From positions 62,001 to 126,000 of the forward strand of contig DIPH01000051.1 of assembly GCA_002424045.1 (NCBI GenBank): 64,000 bases of DNA, given 5' to 3'. Shown here in pieces: positions 26,100 through 34,383 of the stretch (the first letter of the stretch is position 1; the number at the start of each line of letters is the position of its first letter). A model generated the notes under the pieces. The model saw only the letters and a list, made by a program, of their open reading frames with translations, had not been told where the DNA came from and did no database searches. A program made the position numbers and the translations under genes. This DNA is from Firmicutes bacterium UBA5493 (GTDB lineage Bacteria > Bacillota > Limnochordia > Darwinibacteriales > Darwinibacteriaceae).

Positions 26100-27197
26100 T
26101 TAGAATTCGTCGTAGAAAATGGCCTCTTTACCAAAGCCAATCTTGGTCAATACGTTGACACAGGCATTGATCATTCCCGGACTTCCGCACAGATAGGCTT
26201 GCCTACCTACGGCATCAGGCACATGGCGAGCAACAACATCTGTGATCAGTCCTTCTTCTCCATCCCATTTATCTTCAGGAGTCGCTCCAGATAGGGCAGG
26301 TATGTACGTGAAGTTATCGTATTTTTCTTCTAGTTCACGGAAGAATTCCACATAGTAGAGATCCCTTGGTCGGACTGCACCGAAAAAGAATTTCATCTTT
26401 TTATCTAGCTTCTTCTCGAGAATATCCAAGACTAAAGAGCGAATGGGTGCTAGCCCTGATCCTCCCGCAATGAAGATGAGTTCGTCCCCGCCCTCATGCA
26501 AATAAAACTGACCAAAGGGGCCCGCAAAGGTGATCTCATCGCCTTCCTTGACATGATTATGCATAAATGTGGTACAAATACCTCCCGGAACGAGTCGGAT
26601 AATCAGCTCAATTATGTTTTTTTCCGATGGGACAGAGGAAACGGAATAGGCACGGCTCACCGCTTCAGTGACTTGGTCATAGGGTTTGCTATCGATTTGG
26701 ACATATTGTCCCGCCTTGAAATCAATGGTCTGGGGCTCAATGAGTCTAAAACGAAACTGTTTGATATCATGGGTGAGCTGCGTAATCTCCTCTACCCTGG
26801 AACGATACTGTTTTACATTAAAGAATTCCTCTGGAATCATGATCCTTAGGTCATGTTTCACCTTCAGCTGGCAAGCCAGGCGGACCCCACCTTCAATCTC
26901 TGCATCCGATAAGTAAGGTTCTTCCGTAGGAAGTACGGGACCTGCGCTCTCCGCTAGCGTCACCTTACACAGACCACAGGTCGCCTTTCCCCCACATGCA
27001 GAGGGAATAAAGACTCTGTGGCTTGCTAGACTGGATAGGAGGCTCGACCCTCCGTTGACCTCTAGACGTTTAGTGCCATCATTGATGTCAATGGTACAAA
27101 CGCCATAGTTATTGAGTTTATAATCTGCCAGGACTACCAGGCCTGCGAGGACTGTTGCTAGGACAGATAAGCTTAGAACTGTTAGCACAACTGACAT
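26100..27197 (-). CDS. nqrF: NqrF-like NADH-oxidising subunit
   Basis: 365 residues. One N-terminal transmembrane helix (about 3-25), a [2Fe-2S] domain with ligands in CGGKATCGLC and LACQLKV, then an FAD-binding RAYSVSS, NAD-binding GGSGLAPIRS and CGSPGMINA, ending YDEF. It should take electrons from NADH on the cytoplasmic side and feed the membrane flavins. It is shorter than classical NqrF (about 407). The start at 27197 has GGAGTGAGG upstream; the in-frame ATG at 27224 has none. This subunit is Nqr-specific and absent from Rnf. Confidence 0.93.
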   Translation of the reverse strand: MSVVLTVLSLSVLATVLAGLVVLADYKLNNYGVCTIDINDGTKRLEVNGGSSLLSSLASHRVFIPSACGGKATCGLCKVTLAESAGPVLPTEEPYLSDAEIEGGVRLACQLKVKHDLRIMIPEEFFNVKQYRSRVEEITQLTHDIKQFRFRLIEPQTIDFKAGQYVQIDSKPYDQVTEAVSRAYSVSSVPSEKNIIELIIRLVPGGICTTFMHNHVKEGDEITFAGPFGQFYLHEGGDELIFIAGGSGLAPIRSLVLDILEKKLDKKMKFFFGAVRPRDLYYVEFFRELEEKYDNFTYIPALSGATPEDKWDGEEGLITDVVARHVPDAVGRQAYLCGSPGMINACVNVLTKIGFGKEAIFYDEF

Positions 27198-27246
27198 AGA
27201 CCTCACTCCATTTCTATTCAGCAAGTTGCAGACATCGGAAACACCC

Positions 27247-27846
27247 CTACATCACCACAAAAATCCCAGAAAAGCCCACAAATGCCAGAGCCATGATCCC
27301 TGTGATTATAAAGGTGATGGCCGGTCCGTCCAAGCCACGAGGAAGTTGATTTCCAGCCATTTTCTCGCGAATGGCGGCTAGAGCAGCAATCGCTAACCAC
27401 CAGCCCAGTCCGCTTCCTAGGCCGAAGAGCAAGGTTTGCAAAAATCCATAGCTTCGAATTACCATGAATAGACTGATACCCAAGATCGCACAATTCACAG
27501 TAATCAGAGGCAGGAAGATACCAAGTTTCATGTGTAAATCAGGTAAATAGCGATCCATCACCATCTCGATGATCTGTACCGTGGCGGCAATGACTATAAT
27601 GAAGATCAGGTAACGCAAGTAATCGAGTCCTAAGGGAATCATGATGAAGTGGTAAATGAGCCAGTTGAGTGTGGTGGTGAACACCATAACCAGGGCCACA
27701 GCTTTTCCCAGACCAGATGCTGTTCTATATTCGGTGGATACAGAGATAAACGAGCACATCCCCAAGAAATTCGCCAGAACCATGTTGCTGGTAAAGATCG
27801 ATGCAAGGAAAATCACTAAGGGGCTTATGGCTGGTGCATTACCCAT
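27247..27846 (-). CDS. nqrE: NqrE/RnfA-like membrane subunit
   Basis: 199 residues, six transmembrane helices. Conserved half-sequences: IFTSNMVLANFLGMCSFISVS and LPLITVNCAILGISLFM, each with the Cys that coordinates the intramembrane iron centre shared with the D subunit. GGAGG of the D gene end serves the ATG at 27846, which overlaps that gene by eight bases. Confidence 0.93.
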   Translation of the reverse strand: MGNAPAISPLVIFLASIFTSNMVLANFLGMCSFISVSTEYRTASGLGKAVALVMVFTTTLNWLIYHFIMIPLGLDYLRYLIFIIVIAATVQIIEMVMDRYLPDLHMKLGIFLPLITVNCAILGISLFMVIRSYGFLQTLLFGLGSGLGWWLAIAALAAIREKMAGNQLPRGLDGPAITFIITGIMALAFVGFSGIFVVM

Positions 27847-28468
27847 TCTTACCACCTCCAACGGCTTGTTTACGAGCAACAATGTTATTCACAATCCAAA
27901 TCATAACCCCCACAAGGAAAAACGCAGCCGGGGGCATTACCATAATTGTCCAGGTTTCCAGTCCGAGGAAATTGACATCATACCCGAAAATGGTTCCGAA
28001 ACCCATGAGTTCCCGGATGAAGGCGATAATGACCAAAACGATGGTATAACCTAGTCCTGCAAAGACTCCGTCTAGAAAGGATTCAATTGGTGGGTTCATC
28101 TGGGCAAAAGCTTCGGCCCTTCCCATAATAATACAGTTGGTGATGATCAAGCCTATATAGGGACCGAGGGCCCGGCTGACATCGGGAAGGGTAGCCTTGA
28201 TAATGATATCAAAGAGGATTACCCAAGAAGCAATGATCAAGGTCTGGACAATCATCCGTACTCTATGGGGAATATAGTTCCTCAAAAGTGAGATCGTCAG
28301 ACTGGAGAGAGCGACCGAAAAGATCAAGCCTGCACCCATCACCAGAGAATTGGAGAGTACGTTGGTGACAGCCAAGAGAGAGCAAATTCCGAGAATCTGA
28401 CGTAAGACTTGGTTTTCATCCCATACATTACGCCTGAAAAGGGCCTTAAGCTCACCTTTTTTCATCAT
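27839..28468 (-). CDS. nqrD: NqrD/RnfE-like membrane subunit
   Basis: 209 residues, six transmembrane helices, with QILGICSLLAVTNVLSNSLVMG and PYIGLIITNCIIMGRAEAFA carrying the paired Cys residues. It partners with the E subunit around an iron centre. ATG at 28468 overlaps the C-subunit stop by ATGA. Confidence 0.93.
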   Translation of the reverse strand: MMKKGELKALFRRNVWDENQVLRQILGICSLLAVTNVLSNSLVMGAGLIFSVALSSLTISLLRNYIPHRVRMIVQTLIIASWVILFDIIIKATLPDVSRALGPYIGLIITNCIIMGRAEAFAQMNPPIESFLDGVFAGLGYTIVLVIIAFIRELMGFGTIFGYDVNFLGLETWTIMVMPPAAFFLVGVMIWIVNNIVARKQAVGGGKNG

Positions 28469-29046
28469 CTCGCCAGCACCTCCTTGAGTGGCATGAGTTC
28501 AGAAATTGTGTTATTGAGAATATTAAGGACAGCATTGGAACTACTCGTGGCTCCAGTAATGGCGTCAATTCCGCTTCCGTAGACCAGGTTTTCCCCTGGT
28601 ATCAGTGGTACTCCTGCGAATTGCTCCTTGAACCAAGGTTCATCAATCCTACCTCCTAGACCAGGAGTCTCGTTTTGCTCAACAAACTCCATTCCAAGGA
28701 GACGATCAAAGGTGGCTGAAACACCAATATAACCTCGAATGGAACCCCATAGGCCTTGCCCATCGAGGGGAAATGCATAGCTTATGGGACTACCATCTTC
28801 ATCATACACCGCAAAGGTTGACGACGTTCCAGCCGTAACCGGTGTCACTTGCCCTTCAAATGTAGTTACCAGATCGAACTCCGAGGTAATGCCGAGTACT
28901 TTTAGAATCGCTTGCCGCTCTACATTTGCCTCGTTTTCCGTAATCGTCGGGAGGTAGTAGGCTTGCGTCACGGCTAGTACAGTGGCAAAGACAGCCGTTA
29001 AAACAAATGTGAATGTTATGGTGTAGAGGTAGCTATCCTTTTTCAT
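28465..29046 (-). CDS. nqrC: NqrC/RnfG-like FMN-binding subunit
   Basis: 193 residues, close to RnfG and shorter than NqrC (about 255). One N-terminal membrane helix, then an extracytoplasmic FMN domain with the attachment motif AITGATSSSNAV, where the Thr of TGAT is the expected covalent FMN site. Start at 29046 after AAAGGAGG; overlaps the B gene by 14 bases. Confidence 0.92.
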   Translation of the reverse strand: MKKDSYLYTITFTFVLTAVFATVLAVTQAYYLPTITENEANVERQAILKVLGITSEFDLVTTFEGQVTPVTAGTSSTFAVYDEDGSPISYAFPLDGQGLWGSIRGYIGVSATFDRLLGMEFVEQNETPGLGGRIDEPWFKEQFAGVPLIPGENLVYGSGIDAITGATSSSNAVLNILNNTISELMPLKEVLAR

Positions 29047-29983
29047 GGGCCATCCTCCTTTGAGCCGCAAATTCTTTGACCCTCATTTCAATTAAGGGTC
29101 CGAATGTATTCGCCAGGAGAATCGCGAACATCGCTCCCTCGCGAAATACGGAAAAAGTACGAATGGTCAGGGCCAAAAGTCCAACCAAAGCGCCAAAGAA
29201 GATCTGGGCTACCTTATTTCTTGGAGCTGAGATGGGGTCTGTGGCCATAAACACAATCGCAAAGAGAAAACCCCCGGTTAGTAAGGATTCCAGTGGTGTT
29301 GATGGAAAGGCTCCAACTGCAGATAAAATGGTTCCCAAACCAAGAAAGGCTACGACGCCGGAGAGCATAATACGTATGGATGCTGTCTTGGTGTAGACCA
29401 GGTATACTGCTGCTAGTAGGATCAAAAGGGCGCTGATTTCACCGCTTGACCCGGGAATCTGCCCTAAAAATAAGCGTGACAAATCTGTTCCTGTTTGGAC
29501 AAGTGGAGTAGCCGCTGAGATGGCATCTACTCCTTGGCTATAGCGGAGTAGACCTCCTGGGAACCCGTTGAAGGGCGTAGCCCACGTTACTGTCATAGAG
29601 CTCGGAAAAGAGATGAACACAAAACACCGCCCCACCAAGGCTGGGTTAAAAATGTTCTTGCCGAAACCTCCAAAAACTCCTTTCCCAAATAGAACTCCAA
29701 AGGCAATGCCCACTACCGCCACCCACAAAGGAACGGTTGAGGGTAAAATCAGGGTAAATAAGACGCAGGTGACAAAAATCGCTTCGGGAATCTTGAAGTC
29801 GGTACCACCCTTCATGAACCTCAAGATCAGATACTCCGTCAAGACACCGGCCGCTGTTACCACAGCTAAGATAAGTAGGACACGTAATCCAAATGAGTAG
29901 ACTGCCCAGAGCAGGATGGGTACCAGGCTAATTAATACCCTCCTCATGATTGATTGTCGCATAAACAGTGCTCCCAGTTGCAT
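29033..29983 (-). CDS. nqrB: NqrB/RnfD-like membrane subunit
   Basis: 316 residues, about nine transmembrane helices. Covalent-FMN region reads DAISAATPL, keeping Thr but with Ala for the usual Gly of SGAT. Other conserved parts: FGGFGKNIFNPALVGRCF and FMATDPISAPRNKVAQ. Length is nearer RnfD (about 320-350) than NqrB (about 410). The ATG at 29983 follows GAGGAGGAGG; longer in-frame starts lack a site. It is the first gene of the operon; no nqrA-, rnfC- or rnfB-like gene is upstream within the window. Confidence 0.92.
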   Translation of the reverse strand: MQLGALFMRQSIMRRVLISLVPILLWAVYSFGLRVLLILAVVTAAGVLTEYLILRFMKGGTDFKIPEAIFVTCVLFTLILPSTVPLWVAVVGIAFGVLFGKGVFGGFGKNIFNPALVGRCFVFISFPSSMTVTWATPFNGFPGGLLRYSQGVDAISAATPLVQTGTDLSRLFLGQIPGSSGEISALLILLAAVYLVYTKTASIRIMLSGVVAFLGLGTILSAVGAFPSTPLESLLTGGFLFAIVFMATDPISAPRNKVAQIFFGALVGLLALTIRTFSVFREGAMFAILLANTFGPLIEMRVKEFAAQRRMAHEKG

Positions 29984-30211
29984 ACATCCTCCTCCTCGAA
30001 AACTCGATGAATTCTCACTAAAATGTATCTCCAACCTTACAGAAGTAGAACACAAAAACGGGCTTACCACCGCCTCTCCATGCATTTTCTGTCCTACTGA
30101 TATATGAGTAGTTGAATTCGACGTAATGCTAAGAAATCCTTTCTTTTTCGACGGTCAATTAACTCCTTTTCGTAAAGCGATATGTCTTTTAGAACGCATT
30201 CACCTTTCCCG

Positions 30212-30232
30212 AGCGGGGGATCGTCCCTCGAT
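30212..30232. repeat. Dispersed GGGAC palindromic repeat, copy 8 (degenerate)
   Basis: AGCGGGGGATCGTCCCTCGAT, immediately downstream of the cold-shock gene terminator on the minus strand. Confidence 0.5.
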
Positions 30233-30238
30233 CAGAAC

Positions 30239-30270
30239 AAAAAAAGCACCTCCATTGGAGATGCTTTTTG
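30239..30270 (-). terminator. Terminator of the cold-shock gene
   Basis: On the minus strand AAAAAGCATCTCC pairs with GGAGGTGCTTTTT (one mismatch), followed by a run of T. It lies 14 bases after the cold-shock gene stop. Confidence 0.8.
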
Positions 30271-30283
30271 TTTTACTTAAGAA

Positions 30284-30481
30284 TTATATGCGAGTTACGT
30301 TAGCTGCTTGAGGTCCGCGATCACCCTGGGTGATGTCGAATTCTACTTCTTGACCCTCATCCAAAGATTTGAAACCGTCTCCCTGAATTGCTGAGAAGTG
30401 AACAAAAACATCGTCGCCACCCTCACGCTCGATGAAACCGAATCCCTTGTCATTGTTAAACCATTTTACTCTTCCAACCAT
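30284..30481 (-). CDS. csp: Cold-shock protein (CspA family)
   Basis: 65 residues, one cold-shock domain with RNP1 (KGFGFIE) and RNP2 (DVFVHFSAI), ending GPQAANVTRI. It binds single-stranded RNA/DNA in the cytoplasm as an RNA chaperone. AAAGGAGG precedes the ATG. The region up to 30600 can hold a long 5' leader, usual for cold-shock genes. It is divergent from a DEAD-box helicase gene, a logical partner in cold-stress RNA remodelling. Confidence 0.96.
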   Translation of the reverse strand: MVGRVKWFNNDKGFGFIEREGGDDVFVHFSAIQGDGFKSLDEGQEVEFDITQGDRGPQAANVTRI

Positions 30482-30638
30482 ATAATTTATGGCCTCCTTT
30501 AAAACAAAATCACAGATGTCACAAACAACTCATTTCCAATTAAGGCCATAAATAGTTCGTTCTTTCGCGTGTAAGTCTTACTATATCAAATCCATCGCAC
30601 AAATGCAACCTTTTCTTTTTTTCCACAGTTTTTTGTGG

Positions 30639-30699
30639 TATAATGTTCTTGGTGATGTCCCTCTAATCTATGTCGAGGCCGAGGGTTCATCACCCTTTT
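30639..30699 (+). promoter_or_regulatory. Promoter and attenuator-like leader of the DEAD-box helicase
   Basis: TATAAT at 30639-30644 gives a start near 30651. The RNA then begins with a strong hairpin: GGTGATG (30651-30657) pairs with CATCACC (30688-30694), and CCCTC with GAGGG inside, followed by CTTTTG and more T-rich sequence. This is the shape of an intrinsic terminator placed about 75 bases before the gene. A clear -35 box is not visible. Temperature or helicase feedback control is inferred. Confidence 0.55.
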
Positions 30700-30770
30700 G
30701 ATTTTGGGCATAACTATTCTGAAGGACGAGCTTGCCTGTGATCATGAATACGTAGAGAAGAGGAATCACT

Positions 30771-32159
30771 ATGTCTGCATTTGAACAACTGGGGCTGAGC
30801 TCAGCTACGCTACAAGCCATCTACAGGCTGGGCTTTGAAGAACCCACTCCCATTCAGAAAAAGGCCATCCCCATAGCCCTTGATGGTAGAGATGTAATCG
30901 GACAGGCGCCTACTGGGACCGGAAAGACTGCTGCCTTTGGATTACCGATCATTGAAAGAATCCTGGTGGACAGCGACACCATTCAAGGTCTGGTGGTGGT
31001 TCCCACACGGGAGCTGGCCATTCAGGTGGCGGAGGAATTGAATAAGATCGGTGAGTACAAGAGAGTTCGCACACTACCCATCTATGGTGGACAAGACATG
31101 ATGCGGCAGATTAAGCTTCTCAAAAAACGGCCTCAAATTGTTGTAGGTACTCCAGGACGATTGATGGACCATATGCGCCGCCGGACAATTCGTCTACATA
31201 ATATTTCCATCGTGGTCTTAGATGAGGCCGATGAAATGCTCAATATGGGCTTTATTGACGATATAGAGTACATCCTTGGAGATATCCCTGAAGATAGGCA
31301 GACCCTTCTCTTTTCCGCTTCCATCACCAAGGCTGTAGAAACCATATCCAATCAATTCATGCGCGATCCTGCCCTGATTAAGGCTACACCACGGAATATT
31401 ACCGTTCCTAGTACAGAGCAACACTACATAGAGCTTCCAGAAGGAAAGAAATTTGATGTCCTGTGTAATCTCCTCGATCTCCACTCACCGGAAGCAGCCA
31501 TCATCTTTGGGCGCACCAAAAAAAGGGTCGATGAGATCAATCAAGCCCTTGCCCGACGAGGTTATTCTTCAGGTGCTATCCATGGGGATCTCAACCAAAG
31601 TCAACGGAACACAGTAATGAACCAATTCCGCACAGGATCCATCGAGATCTTAGTGGCAACAGATGTGGCTGCTAGGGGACTCGACATCGAAGGAGTGAGC
31701 CATGTCTACAACTTTGATATTCCACAGGACCCTGAAAGCTATGTTCATCGCATTGGACGCACAGGACGTGCAGGGCGCAAAGGAGCCGCCTTCACTTTCA
31801 TCACACATCGAGAGCTTGATCACCTGAAAATTATCGAGCGGCTTACGCAGCGCAAGATCATCCGCCACCCCATTCCTACACTTACAGATGCGCTGGCGGG
31901 ACAACAGCAAGTCACGGTGGAGAAGGTTCTGAAGGCCGCCGAAGAACCTGTACTTGCGGCCTACAAAAACATGGCCGAAGACCTGCTTGAGCACCATGAT
32001 TCTGTCACCCTCTTGGCTGCAACTCTGAAGCTTCTTACTAAAGAGCCAGACACTACACCTGTGCACTTCACTGAGGAGGCGCCCCCACGAGAAAGGAAGT
32101 CGCGTACATCCGGATCCCAGCGTCACATCCGGGGTCCTCGCAGATCTAGAAAAAAATGA
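30771..32159 (+). CDS. DEAD-box ATP-dependent RNA helicase
   Basis: 462 residues. Q motif (GFEEPTPIQ), motif I (APTGTGKT), Ia (PTRELAIQ), II (VLDEADEML), III (SAS instead of the usual SAT), IV (IIFGRTKKRV), V (ATDVAARGLDIEG) and VI (HRIGRTGRAGR). A basic tail rich in Arg/Ser (RERKSRTSGSQRHIRGPRRSRKK) probably binds RNA. Similar to CshA/DeaD. It should unwind structured RNA, with roles in ribosome assembly and mRNA decay. AGAGGAA lies seven bases before the ATG. Its leader carries an attenuator-like hairpin. Confidence 0.95.
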   Translation: MSAFEQLGLSSATLQAIYRLGFEEPTPIQKKAIPIALDGRDVIGQAPTGTGKTAAFGLPIIERILVDSDTIQGLVVVPTRELAIQVAEELNKIGEYKRVRTLPIYGGQDMMRQIKLLKKRPQIVVGTPGRLMDHMRRRTIRLHNISIVVLDEADEMLNMGFIDDIEYILGDIPEDRQTLLFSASITKAVETISNQFMRDPALIKATPRNITVPSTEQHYIELPEGKKFDVLCNLLDLHSPEAAIIFGRTKKRVDEINQALARRGYSSGAIHGDLNQSQRNTVMNQFRTGSIEILVATDVAARGLDIEGVSHVYNFDIPQDPESYVHRIGRTGRAGRKGAAFTFITHRELDHLKIIERLTQRKIIRHPIPTLTDALAGQQQVTVEKVLKAAEEPVLAAYKNMAEDLLEHHDSVTLLAATLKLLTKEPDTTPVHFTEEAPPRERKSRTSGSQRHIRGPRRSRKK

Positions 32160-32172
32160 GGAAATAAGCAAG

Positions 32173-32216
32173 GAAGTGTTGCCCAACTACTGACCGTAGC
32201 GAGCAACACTTCTTTT
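32173..32216. terminator. Terminator after the helicase gene
   Basis: GAAGTGTTGC pairs perfectly with GCAACACTTC around a 20-base loop, followed by TTTTATT. It probably also ends the short minus-strand frame at 32224. Confidence 0.8.
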
Positions 32217-32223
32217 ATTATCT

Positions 32224-32415
32224 TTACTGACCTAGACAGTCCAGAAGAAAGACTTGAATATCATCCATCAAGTCTCGATTGAGATCTTGGGCTAGTTCTC
32301 GATCTATCGTTGAGTAAAAGTCCTGTCTCACCTCATAGGGGATCTTTTGTTCATAGAGGTCATAGAGTTCTCGATATAGAACGTTGACTTCAGAATTTCG
32401 CAAACAAGTTGACAT
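32224..32415 (-). CDS. Small hypothetical protein, possibly a gene remnant
   Basis: 63 codons. The composition (NVLYRELYDLYEQKIPYEVRQDFYSTIDRELAQDLNRD) looks protein-like and alpha-helical. There is no ribosome site before the ATG and the upstream bases are palindromic repeat copy 9. It could be the 3' part of a larger gene cut by the repeat. No family recognised. Confidence 0.3.
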   Translation of the reverse strand: MSTCLRNSEVNVLYRELYDLYEQKIPYEVRQDFYSTIDRELAQDLNRDLMDDIQVFLLDCLGQ

Positions 32416-32419
32416 AGTT

Positions 32420-32450
32420 CGTCAAAGTGCGCGCGGGACAGTCCCCTCAA
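32420..32450. repeat. Dispersed GGGAC palindromic repeat, copy 9 (forms the oligopeptide ATPase 3' end)
   Basis: CGTCAAAGTGCGCGCGGGACAGTCCCCTCAA. Read on the minus strand it encodes the last residues EGTVPRAL and the TGA stop of the oligopeptide ATPase gene, so the repeat lies within coding sequence. Confidence 0.75.
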
Positions 32451-33411
32451 ACAGCGGATGATAACACAGCACTCTTCTTGTCCCGAGTTCCCTCATCTCT
32501 GGCCTAGTTCGACGGCATTCTTCCGTTGAATAGGGACAACGAGGTGCAAACTTGCAGTAGGTAATGGCATACTCCTTCTCCTCCAAATCCGGCATGACCA
32601 ATTCCTGATCCCACTTTTCTCCTACCCTGGGAACAGCACTCACCAGAAGTTCTGTATAGGGGTGGGCCGGATTATCCATAATTTCCTTCGCCACTCCATA
32701 TTCAATCAAACTTCCACGGTACAATGTGGCCATATAATCCGAGACATAGTAAGCGGTGGACAGATCATGGGTTACATAGATAAAGGACACATTGTACTCA
32801 TCTTTTAGTTCCTTAAAAAGATTAACAATGTTCATCTTCATGGAGGCGTCAACCGCCGATACTGGCTCGTCGGCAATAATCAGTTTAGGACGTGTAATAA
32901 GGGCACGGGCAATAGACACCCTCTGGAGCTCTCCTCCGGAAAACTGAGTCGGATACTTATCCTTCACAACCGAAAGCGACATCCCCACACTCTTTAGAGT
33001 CTCATCGACAAGCTCATCCGCCTCCTTGCGATTCGTAGCAATTCCCAGACGCAGAGCTGTATTATAAAGATAGGTGTCCACCTTCTTGCGGGCCGAGAAC
33101 GCTTCATAAGGATTTTGGAAGATAGGCTGAACATCCAGGCGAAAGCGAGTCGGGTCATAGTCTTTTTTATCGCCATAGGAGTTCCCCGAAAGTACAATAT
33201 CCCCCATATCCGGCTTGTGGATCCTCAAAAGCATCCGGCAAAGAGTAGACTTCCCACATCCAGATTCCCCCACAATGGAGAGAATCACAGGCTTTTCCGC
33301 ATCAATACCAAAGGATATATCGTCCACGGCCACTAGCTTCTTGCCCCTGATAAGACCCCCGATTCGGAATATCTTAGTAACATGATTAACTTCCAGAAGC
33401 TTTTGTGTCAT
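32422..33411 (-). CDS. Oligopeptide ABC transporter ATP-binding protein (OppF-like)
   Basis: 329 residues. Walker A GESGCGKST, signature FSGGELQRVSIARAL, Walker B LIIADEPVSAVDAS, H-loop YVTHDLS; C-terminal oligopeptide-transporter domain with FAPRCPYSTEECRRTRPEM. ATG at 33411 overlaps the previous gene. The stop codon and last eight residues come from a dispersed repeat. Last gene of the operon. Confidence 0.93.
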   Translation of the reverse strand: MTQKLLEVNHVTKIFRIGGLIRGKKLVAVDDISFGIDAEKPVILSIVGESGCGKSTLCRMLLRIHKPDMGDIVLSGNSYGDKKDYDPTRFRLDVQPIFQNPYEAFSARKKVDTYLYNTALRLGIATNRKEADELVDETLKSVGMSLSVVKDKYPTQFSGGELQRVSIARALITRPKLIIADEPVSAVDASMKMNIVNLFKELKDEYNVSFIYVTHDLSTAYYVSDYMATLYRGSLIEYGVAKEIMDNPAHPYTELLVSAVPRVGEKWDQELVMPDLEEKEYAITYCKFAPRCPYSTEECRRTRPEMRELGTRRVLCYHPLFEGTVPRAL

Positions 33412-34381
33412 CACTCATCACCTTCTCAGAGAAATGGCAGGCAACAAAACGCCCTGGCCTCACCTCTCGAAATTCGGGAACATCGCGGCCACAAATCTCA
33501 CCTGGATGGGGACAGCGGGGTGCAAAGCGGCATCCCGGTGGAGGATCGGTCAAGGACGGAGGACGTCCAGGAATCCCCACCTTCTGACTCTTATCTCCCA
33601 CCCGGGGAAGGGCACCGATCAGCATTTTAGTATAGGGATGAATGGGGTCGTCGAAAATATCATCTGTCGTACCGAGTTCAGCAAAACTTCCGGAGTACAT
33701 AATTCCCATACGCTTGGTCACTTGGTAATGAACCCCCATATCATGGCTCACTACAACCAAAGTATTCTGCAACTCCCTTTGAAGACGCATCAGCATCATC
33801 AAAATGCCCCTTTGAACTACCACATCAAGGGCGGTAGTCGGTTCGTCCGCCAAGACTACATTGGGAGACATAAATGTAGCCAGGGCAATAATCACCCTCT
33901 GCCTCATGCCTCCAGAGAGCTGGAATGGGAAAGCGTCCAAGAGATCCCGGGAGAGACTTAGTTCCTCCAGGTACTTGGCCACCCTCTCCAGAGTTTCTTC
34001 CTTTGATTCATTCTTTTTCTCTTCCTCGGGGATAGAATCCAAAAACTGACTCTTCAAGCGGGTGATGGGATTTAGGACACTTTGGGCCGCCTGGGGTACG
34101 TAGGAAATATTCTTCCACCAAGCTTCGCGGATCGTTCCAGATTCATAGGAAAAAGAATCACCGTTTTTCTTCCCACTTAACAAAACCCTTCCCCCATCGA
34201 TCTTGAGGGGAAAATCTATAATATCGTACAATACCTTCAAGAGTGTTGTCTTTCCGCAGCCAGATTCTCCAGCGATCCCAAAGATCTCATTCTCATAGAT
34301 CTCAAAATTCAAGTCCTTAAGAACATGTACATCACCATCAATTGTCTTATATGATGTGGAAAGGTTCTCGACTTTCAGCAT
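33386..34381 (-). CDS. Oligopeptide ABC transporter ATP-binding protein (OppD-like)
   Basis: 331 residues. Walker A GESGCGKTT, signature LSGGMRQRVIIALA, Walker B VLADEPTTALD, and the C-terminal cysteine cluster PPGCRFAPRCPHPGEICG typical of DppD/OppD, where it may bind an iron-sulfur cluster. Good GAGGTAGG before the ATG. Second ATPase of the heteromeric importer. Confidence 0.94.
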   Translation of the reverse strand: MLKVENLSTSYKTIDGDVHVLKDLNFEIYENEIFGIAGESGCGKTTLLKVLYDIIDFPLKIDGGRVLLSGKKNGDSFSYESGTIREAWWKNISYVPQAAQSVLNPITRLKSQFLDSIPEEEKKNESKEETLERVAKYLEELSLSRDLLDAFPFQLSGGMRQRVIIALATFMSPNVVLADEPTTALDVVVQRGILMMLMRLQRELQNTLVVVSHDMGVHYQVTKRMGIMYSGSFAELGTTDDIFDDPIHPYTKMLIGALPRVGDKSQKVGIPGRPPSLTDPPPGCRFAPRCPHPGEICGRDVPEFREVRPGRFVACHFSEKVMSDDTKASGS

Positions 34382-34383
34382 CC

